6,000 nt of DNA from positions 1 to 6,000 of the forward strand of contig JBMOFH010000256.1 in NCBI GenBank assembly GCA_049318845.1. The letters run 5' to 3'. This document shows, one piece after another, positions 1 through 6,000 of the stretch. Each line of letters starts with the position of its first letter. Position 1 is the first letter of the stretch. Source of the stretch: CAIOZW01 sp049318845 (GTDB lineage: Bacteria; Acidobacteriota; Blastocatellia; RBC074). Under the pieces are notes generated by a model. It did not search any database. It was not told where the DNA came from and was given only the letters and a program-made list of their open reading frames with translations. The position numbers and the translations under genes are program-made.

Positions 1-385
1 GGAGGAGAGCTGGAAGATCTGTCGTCAGGCGGTCGAGCGGCTTCGTGAACCGGGATCCTTCATGGCCGACCATCCTAAGCTCAAGCTGCCGGAGCGGGAT
101 CTGATGAAGAAGCATATCGACGTCATGATCCATCACTTCCTTCTGGCGTCGGAAGGCTTCACCGTACCGGTTGGTGAGGTCTATCAGTCGATCGAGTCGG
201 CACGCGGTGAGATTGGTTACTATGTTGTCAGCGATGGTGCGGAGCGGCCCTATCGGGTACGCGTTCGTGCTCCATCATACGTCAACCTCTCGGCCCTTCC
301 GGCAATGGTCGAGGGTTCGCTGATCGCCGACGTCGTCGCGGTCATCGGCAGTATCGATATCGTTCTCGGAGATGTGGACAGATAA
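1..385 (+). CDS. nuoD: NADH-quinone oxidoreductase subunit D, C-terminal part (cut by window start)
   Basis: This is the 3' end of the 49-kDa subunit of complex I, which with NuoB forms the quinone-reducing site in the peripheral arm. The frame is open from base 2 without a start, so about 127 C-terminal residues are visible and the ATG at 62 is internal. Seen directly: the segment PYRVRVRAPSYVNLSALP, then MVEGSLIADVVAVIGSIDIV and the terminal GDVDR, which match the very conserved end of NuoD and of the related NiFe-hydrogenase large-subunit fold. The family's usual E-x-P-K-G-E reads ESARGE here, a mild variant. The quinone-site His and Tyr of the family lie upstream, outside the window. Whether the protein is stand-alone or a NuoCD fusion cannot be told. 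nuoE follows after 21 bases. Confidence 0.95.
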   Translation, partial: EESWKICRQAVERLREPGSFMADHPKLKLPERDLMKKHIDVMIHHFLLASEGFTVPVGEVYQSIESARGEIGYYVVSDGAERPYRVRVRAPSYVNLSALPAMVEGSLIADVVAVIGSIDIVLGDVDR

Positions 386-406
386 GGAATCATCTGACTT
401 AAACCT

Positions 407-871
407 ATGTTCAGTGAAGCCAACGAAACAAAGCTCAACGAAATAATCTCGCATTATCCGGTCAAACGCTCGGCGGTGCTTCCTGCGCTCTACATCGCGC
501 AGGAAGAGCACGGGTACGTGATGGACGATGATGTGCGGTATATCGCCGACCGGCTCGGCATGCGTGTCAACGAGGTCGAGGAGGTTGTCACCTTCTACAC
601 CATGTATTCGCGCCAGCCGATCGGCAAACACAAGTTGCAGGTATGCCGAACGCTCTCCTGCATGCTGCTCGGAGCGGAACAGATTACCGAGCATATCAGC
701 GAGAAGCTGGGGGTCGAGGTCGGAGAGACGACGGCCGATGGCAGGTTCACGTTGCAGGAGGTCGAGTGTCTTGGCTTCTGTGACCTTGCGCCGTGCCTGC
801 AGGTCAACTTCGATTACCACGAGAAGGTGACGAAGGAGTCGGTTGACGACATAATCAAAAACTTATCCTGA
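407..871 (+). CDS. nuoE: NADH-quinone oxidoreductase subunit E (24-kDa, thioredoxin-like 2Fe-2S)
   Basis: NuoE is a cytoplasmic subunit of the NADH-dehydrogenase module; it holds the [2Fe-2S] cluster N1a close to the FMN of NuoF. The 154-residue protein has the N-terminal helical part (VLPALYIAQEEHGYV, about residues 24-38, and VVTFYTMYS, 60-68) followed by the thioredoxin-like ferredoxin domain. The four expected ligands are present as Cys80-x4-Cys85 and Cys121-x3-Cys125. An additional Cys130 lies five residues after the last ligand, where many homologues have Met or Ala. The length is close to the 166 residues of the E. coli protein. The ATG at 407 is the first possible start, because an in-frame TGA lies at 395-397. 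The only Shine-Dalgarno-like sequence (AAGGA, 384-388) is about 18 bases away, so the ribosome site is weak and translation may depend on coupling to nuoD. Confidence 0.95.
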   Translation: MFSEANETKLNEIISHYPVKRSAVLPALYIAQEEHGYVMDDDVRYIADRLGMRVNEVEEVVTFYTMYSRQPIGKHKLQVCRTLSCMLLGAEQITEHISEKLGVEVGETTADGRFTLQEVECLGFCDLAPCLQVNFDYHEKVTKESVDDIIKNLS

Positions 872-884
872 CACTCACCAGCAT

Positions 885-890
885 AGGGAA
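885..890 (+). promoter_or_regulatory. Ribosome binding site of nuoF
   Basis: AGGGAA lies 6 bases before the ATG at 897. It is the clearest, best-spaced Shine-Dalgarno sequence in the window and supports the chosen nuoF start. The other nuo starts here have weaker or more distant sites. Confidence 0.7.
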
Positions 891-896
891 ATACTT

Positions 897-2177
897 ATGA
901 CACAGGTTCTGACAAGCAGATTTCATCTCAAGGGAGAGGCCAGTGACATTGCCGTCTACGAGAAGACCGCAGGGTACACGGGGCTGGCAAAGGCGCTGAA
1001 GGAGTTCACGCCGGCGCAGGTGATCGACGAGGTCAAGAAATCGTCTTTGCGTGGGCGAGGTGGCGCCGGATTCCCGACCGGGATGAAGTGGAGTTTCGTG
1101 CCGAAGGAGTCGAAGCGACCAAAGTATGTGGTCTGCAACGCCGACGAATCGGAGCCGGGAACGGGCAAGGATCGTGATCTGATGCGGTATGATCCGCACC
1201 AGCTGATCGAAGGGATGATCATTGCCGGGTTCGCGCTTGGGTCGAACACTTCATACATCTACATCCGGGGCGAGTACTGGTTCATCAAGGAGATTCTTGA
1301 GAAGGCGGTCGCTCAGGCGTACGAAAAGGGCTATCTCGGAAAGAACATTCTCGGCTCGGGTTTTGACCACGATCTTTATGTTCATCCGGGGGCTGGCGCC
1401 TACATTTGCGGCGAGGAGACAGCGCTGCTCGAGTCGCTGGAAGGCAAGCGCGGCCATCCGAGGCTGAAGCCGCCGTTTCCGGCGGTGGTCGGTCTTTACG
1501 GCGGGCCGACGGTGGTCAACAACGTCGAGACACTCGCGGTTGTGCCGCACATCATCCTCAAGGGTGGTGATTGGTACAAATCGCTCGGGACGGAGAAGAG
1601 TGGAGGCACGAAGCTCTTCACGGTGAGCGGGCACGTCGCGCGGCCGGGAAATTATGAGGTGCCGATGGGCTATCCGCTGATGAAGCTGATCAACGAGGAT
1701 TGTGGTGGGATCACCGGCGGGCGCAAGCTGAAGGCGGTCATTCCCGGCGGATCCTCGGTGCCGATCCTGACGGCGGAGGAGTGCGAGAAGGTCAATCTCG
1801 ACTACGAGTCGGTTGCCGCGGCGGGAACGATGCTCGGTTCGGGCGGGATCATCGTTATGGATGAGACGGCGGACATCTTCGAGACGACCCGTAATTTGAC
1901 ACATTTTTACAAGCATGAGTCCTGCGGCTGGTGCACACCGTGCCGTGAGGGGACACGCTGGCTCTTCAACGTCTTCGAGCGGATGCACCGCTTCGAGGGG
2001 CAGACCGGAGATGTCGAGTTATTGTACGATCTGGCCGATAAGATTCTCGGGAAGAGCTTCTGTGCGCTTGGGGATGCGGCGGCGATGCCGGTACAATCGG
2101 CGATCAGGAAGTTTCCGGACGACTTTCAGCGGCGGATCAAGCATACATTGGTACAGATCAACCAGGCAGCGGACTAA
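897..2177 (+). CDS. nuoF: NADH-quinone oxidoreductase subunit F (51-kDa, NADH/FMN-binding)
   Basis: NuoF oxidises NADH through bound FMN and passes electrons to its [4Fe-4S] cluster N3; it sits at the tip of the cytoplasmic arm with NuoE and NuoG. The 426 residues match the family length. Seen in order: the FMN-binding glycine-rich stretch GRGGAGFPTG (residues 53-62), the NADESEPGT-KDR segment (81-93), the nucleotide-binding GAGAYICGEETAL (165-177), the conserved GPTVVNNVETLA (203-214), the SLBB-type middle domain (about 237-330), and the N3 ligands Cys343-x2-Cys346-x2-Cys349 with Cys389 in SFCALGD. All cluster ligands are present, so the subunit looks fully functional. Position 90 is Gly where Phe, Tyr or Cys is commoner. 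The start is supported by the well-spaced AGGGAA. The gene follows nuoE by 25 bases and precedes nuoG by 17. Confidence 0.97.
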   Translation: MTQVLTSRFHLKGEASDIAVYEKTAGYTGLAKALKEFTPAQVIDEVKKSSLRGRGGAGFPTGMKWSFVPKESKRPKYVVCNADESEPGTGKDRDLMRYDPHQLIEGMIIAGFALGSNTSYIYIRGEYWFIKEILEKAVAQAYEKGYLGKNILGSGFDHDLYVHPGAGAYICGEETALLESLEGKRGHPRLKPPFPAVVGLYGGPTVVNNVETLAVVPHIILKGGDWYKSLGTEKSGGTKLFTVSGHVARPGNYEVPMGYPLMKLINEDCGGITGGRKLKAVIPGGSSVPILTAEECEKVNLDYESVAAAGTMLGSGGIIVMDETADIFETTRNLTHFYKHESCGWCTPCREGTRWLFNVFERMHRFEGQTGDVELLYDLADKILGKSFCALGDAAAMPVQSAIRKFPDDFQRRIKHTLVQINQAAD

Positions 2178-2194
2178 TAGAACACTGGCGATTT

Positions 2195-4645
<2,451 letters not shown>

Positions 4646-4753
4646 CCCTCTCCTGCGGGAGTATCACTGCCGGACTCGTACGGTGGTGGCATCAAGGACG
4701 AGAAGTTCGGCGCGGCGGGGTCTGAAACTCCGCCGCCACGTTGACCAAAGATT
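4646..4753 (+). other. nuoG-nuoH intergenic stretch, open in the nuoG frame
   Basis: This gap of 108 bases is several times longer than the D-E, E-F and F-G gaps. Read in the nuoG frame after the TAA at 4643-4645, it stays open for 32 codons, rich in Pro, Gly and Ala, up to TGA at 4742-4744, only 9 bases before nuoH. Many of the central codons end in G or C, like the genes around it. It may be a former nuoG tail or simply spacer; no promoter was recognised in it. Confidence 0.4.
4712..4736 (+). promoter_or_regulatory. GC-rich hairpin upstream of nuoH
   Basis: The arms GCGGCGGGGT (4712-4721) and ACTCCGCCGC (4727-4736) form a 10-base-pair stem with one G-U pair and a 5-base loop, 17 bases before the nuoH ATG. 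No run of T follows, so it is not a standard intrinsic terminator. It could stabilise or process the mRNA or modulate nuoH translation; the role is inference. Confidence 0.45.
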
Positions 4754-5881
4754 ATGTCATCCATACTGAATTCGATCGATCTTCAATTCATCATCGGGAC
4801 GCTGATCAAGATCGCCATCTTCTGGATCTGCATCATGATGGTTGTCGCCTATACGGTCTATGCCGAGCGGCGGGTCCTGGCGTTGATTCAGAACCGACTG
4901 GGGCCGAACCGTGTTGGCTGGCAGGGGCTGCTGCAGCCCTTCGCCGACCTGATCAAGTTCATCTTCAAGGAAGATATCATCCCGCTCGCCGTCAACAAGG
5001 TACTCTACCTGATCGCGCCGGTTGTTGTGCTGGTGCCGGCGTTGATGGTGTTGATCGTCTATCCGTTTGGTCCGCGGGCTGTGCCCTTACCTGGCGGCGG
5101 TGCGCTGAGCAACGTGCTCAACAACCTTGGCAACTCGCTTGGGTATGACTGGGCGCTCGACCTGACACACATCGACCTCTTCGTCACCCATTTCAATGTC
5201 GGACTGCTCTACGTCTTCGCGCTGACCGGGCTCGGGGTCTATGGTATTGTCATCGCCGGCTGGGCGTCCAACTCAAAGTACAGTCTGATGGGCGGACTCC
5301 GGTCATCGGCGCAGATGATTAGCTATGAGTTGGCGCTGTCACTCTCTGTGGTCGCGATCCTGATTCCCGCCGGGACGCTCGATCTGGTCACGATCGTCGA
5401 GCAGCAGGGGGGAACCTGGTTTGGTTTCATCCCGAAATGGAATATCCTCGCGCTCTTTCCGGCCGGAATCATTGCCTTCATCGTCTATCTTATCAGCGCG
5501 ATTGCTGAGACGAACCGTGTTCCGTTCGACCTTCCGGAGGCGGAGACTGAGCTGGTTGCCGGATTCCACACCGAGTATAGTGCGCTCAAGTTCGCGCTCT
5601 TTTTCATGGCCGAGTATGTAAATATGACGACCGTCTCCGTGCTTGCGGCGTCGCTCTTTCTTGGGGGCTGGCAGGGGCCTTTCGTCGGGACGTTCCCGTG
5701 GCTCGGGCTGGTCTGGTTCGTGTTGAAGGTCTTCTTCTTCCTCTTCCTTTACATCTGGTTGCGAGGGACGTTGCCACGATTCCGGTACGACCAGTTGATG
5801 AACTTTGGCTGGAAGATTCTGCTCCCGGCGGCGCTGGTCAATATCGTCCTCGCCTCGGTGCTTGGCATTATCTTTCTGTGA
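4754..5881 (+). CDS. nuoH: NADH-quinone oxidoreductase subunit H (ND1-type membrane subunit)
   Basis: NuoH is the inner-membrane subunit that joins the peripheral and membrane arms and forms the entry of the quinone channel with NuoD and NuoB. The 375 residues contain about eight hydrophobic segments (roughly 12-36, 84-104, 148-170, 187-207, 230-250, 281-302, 316-337, 352-374). Family signatures seen: YAERRVLALIQNRLGPNRVG (36-55), GLRSSAQMISYE (181-192), the acidic cytoplasmic loop AETNRVPFDLPEAETELVAG (251-270) followed by HTEYSA, and RGTLPRFRYDQLM (337-349). It is about 50 residues longer than E. coli NuoH; the extra length is mainly a loop of about 40 residues between the second and third hydrophobic segments (about 105-145). 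Only a weak AAAG (4747-4750) precedes the ATG. The gene is flanked by hairpin-containing gaps and followed by a probable nuoJ, not the usual nuoI. Confidence 0.97.
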   Translation: MSSILNSIDLQFIIGTLIKIAIFWICIMMVVAYTVYAERRVLALIQNRLGPNRVGWQGLLQPFADLIKFIFKEDIIPLAVNKVLYLIAPVVVLVPALMVLIVYPFGPRAVPLPGGGALSNVLNNLGNSLGYDWALDLTHIDLFVTHFNVGLLYVFALTGLGVYGIVIAGWASNSKYSLMGGLRSSAQMISYELALSLSVVAILIPAGTLDLVTIVEQQGGTWFGFIPKWNILALFPAGIIAFIVYLISAIAETNRVPFDLPEAETELVAGFHTEYSALKFALFFMAEYVNMTTVSVLAASLFLGGWQGPFVGTFPWLGLVWFVLKVFFFLFLYIWLRGTLPRFRYDQLMNFGWKILLPAALVNIVLASVLGIIFL

Positions 5882-5892
5882 TCTTCTCCTTT

Positions 5893-5933
5893 TCTCCCGC
5901 GGCACGGTCTGTTCGAGGCTGGTGCCCGGGAGA
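5893..5933 (+). promoter_or_regulatory. Long hairpin between nuoH and the next gene, touching its ribosome binding site
   Basis: TCTCCCG-c-GGCAC (5893-5905, one bulged C at 5900) pairs with GTGCCCGGGAGA (5922-5933), giving 12 Watson-Crick pairs around a 16-base loop; two G-U pairs and one A-U pair can extend it to 5936. The 3' arm overlaps the AGAGGAAG that precedes the ATG at 5949. There is no T-run, so an intrinsic terminator is unlikely. Translational control or mRNA processing and stability are plausible inferences. Confidence 0.55.
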
Positions 5934-5938
5934 GGAAG
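5931..5938 (+). promoter_or_regulatory. Probable ribosome binding site of the gene starting at 5949
   Basis: AGAGGAAG is a good Shine-Dalgarno match 10 bases before the ATG at 5949, a slightly long spacing. Its first three bases lie in the 3' arm of the hairpin at 5893-5933, and the extended stem would cover part of the rest. Confidence 0.55.
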
Positions 5939-5948
5939 CTGACCCTTT

Positions 5949-6000
5949 ATGGAAATCATCCACCTGCTATTTCTGGCTTTTGCCGCCCTCGCGGTGGTCT
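5949..6000 (+). CDS. nuoJ: Probable NADH-quinone oxidoreductase subunit J, N-terminus only (cut by window end)
   Basis: Seventeen codons are visible and give MEIIHLLFLAFAALAVV, a short acidic start that runs straight into a hydrophobic helix. This is how NuoJ proteins (ND6-type membrane subunit, next to NuoH and NuoK in the membrane arm) usually begin. The gene normally found here, nuoI, encodes a ferredoxin-like protein that does not begin with such a helix. The call rests on this short peptide and on operon context. A purine-rich AGAGGAAG lies 10 bases upstream. Another membrane subunit of the complex (for example NuoK) cannot be excluded. Confidence 0.6.
   Translation, partial: MEIIHLLFLAFAALAVV

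Noticed and set aside
1251..1988. Open frame of 245 codons on the - strand opposite nuoF
   Set aside because: Same explanation: Arg-rich translation without motifs, opposite a gene whose cofactor motifs are all intact.
4650..4661. Small hairpin CTCC-TGCG-GGAG right after the nuoG stop as a terminator
   Set aside because: Only four base pairs and no T-run follow; too weak to support a terminator.
4741..4769. TTGACC as a -35 promoter element before nuoH
   Set aside because: At the right spacing of 17 bases the -10 position reads TACTGA, a poor match, and it would already lie inside the nuoH coding region.
4741..5148. Overlapping + strand frame of 135 codons at the nuoH start
   Set aside because: It is the shifted frame of nuoH; the nuoH frame has the membrane segments and family motifs, while this one has none.
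5882..5947. Continuation of the nuoH frame beyond its stop as a possible tail
   Set aside because: The frame is open, but the peptide is charged and unlike a NuoH C-terminus, and NuoH already ends at its usual last membrane helix.

Overview
The window is a contiguous piece of a respiratory complex I operon (proton-translocating NADH:quinone oxidoreductase, NDH-1), all on the + strand: nuoD (3' end only), nuoE, nuoF, nuoG, nuoH and the first 17 codons of a gene that looks like nuoJ. It comes from a bacterium of fairly high GC content (visibly GC-rich third codon positions, ATG starts). The separate, short NuoE, the stand-alone NuoF and the four-cysteine ferredoxin motifs in NuoG are unlike the Escherichia coli proteins. 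The overall flavour of NuoE and NuoH suggests Acidobacteriota or a neighbouring phylum, but this is an impression and not a demonstrated assignment.

Layout: 1-385 end of nuoD; 407-871 nuoE; 897-2177 nuoF; 2195-4645 nuoG; 4754-5881 nuoH; 5949 onward the start of a probable nuoJ. The D-E, E-F and F-G junctions are tight (21, 25 and 17 bases), as expected for one transcript. The two junctions that flank nuoH are longer (108 and 67 bases), and each contains a GC-rich hairpin. No promoter, intrinsic terminator, RNA gene, mobile element, repeat array or CRISPR was recognised.

How the genes work together: NuoF binds NADH and FMN and carries cluster N3; NuoE carries N1a beside the flavin; NuoG carries N1b, N4, N5 and N7 motifs. 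Electrons would normally continue through NuoI (N6a/N6b) and NuoB (N2) to quinone bound between NuoD, NuoB and the membrane protein NuoH. NuoJ is a membrane subunit next to NuoH.

This is not a new system but a known respiratory complex with some departures worth checking: (1) NuoG has four cysteines beyond the canonical set, completing a second ferredoxin-type 4Fe-4S motif as in formate dehydrogenase and FeFe-hydrogenase relatives; (2) nuoI, usually between nuoH and nuoJ, is absent there; (3) a strong hairpin sits in that place and touches the ribosome binding site of the next gene; (4) the nuoG frame stays open for 32 codons past its stop, ending 9 bases before nuoH.
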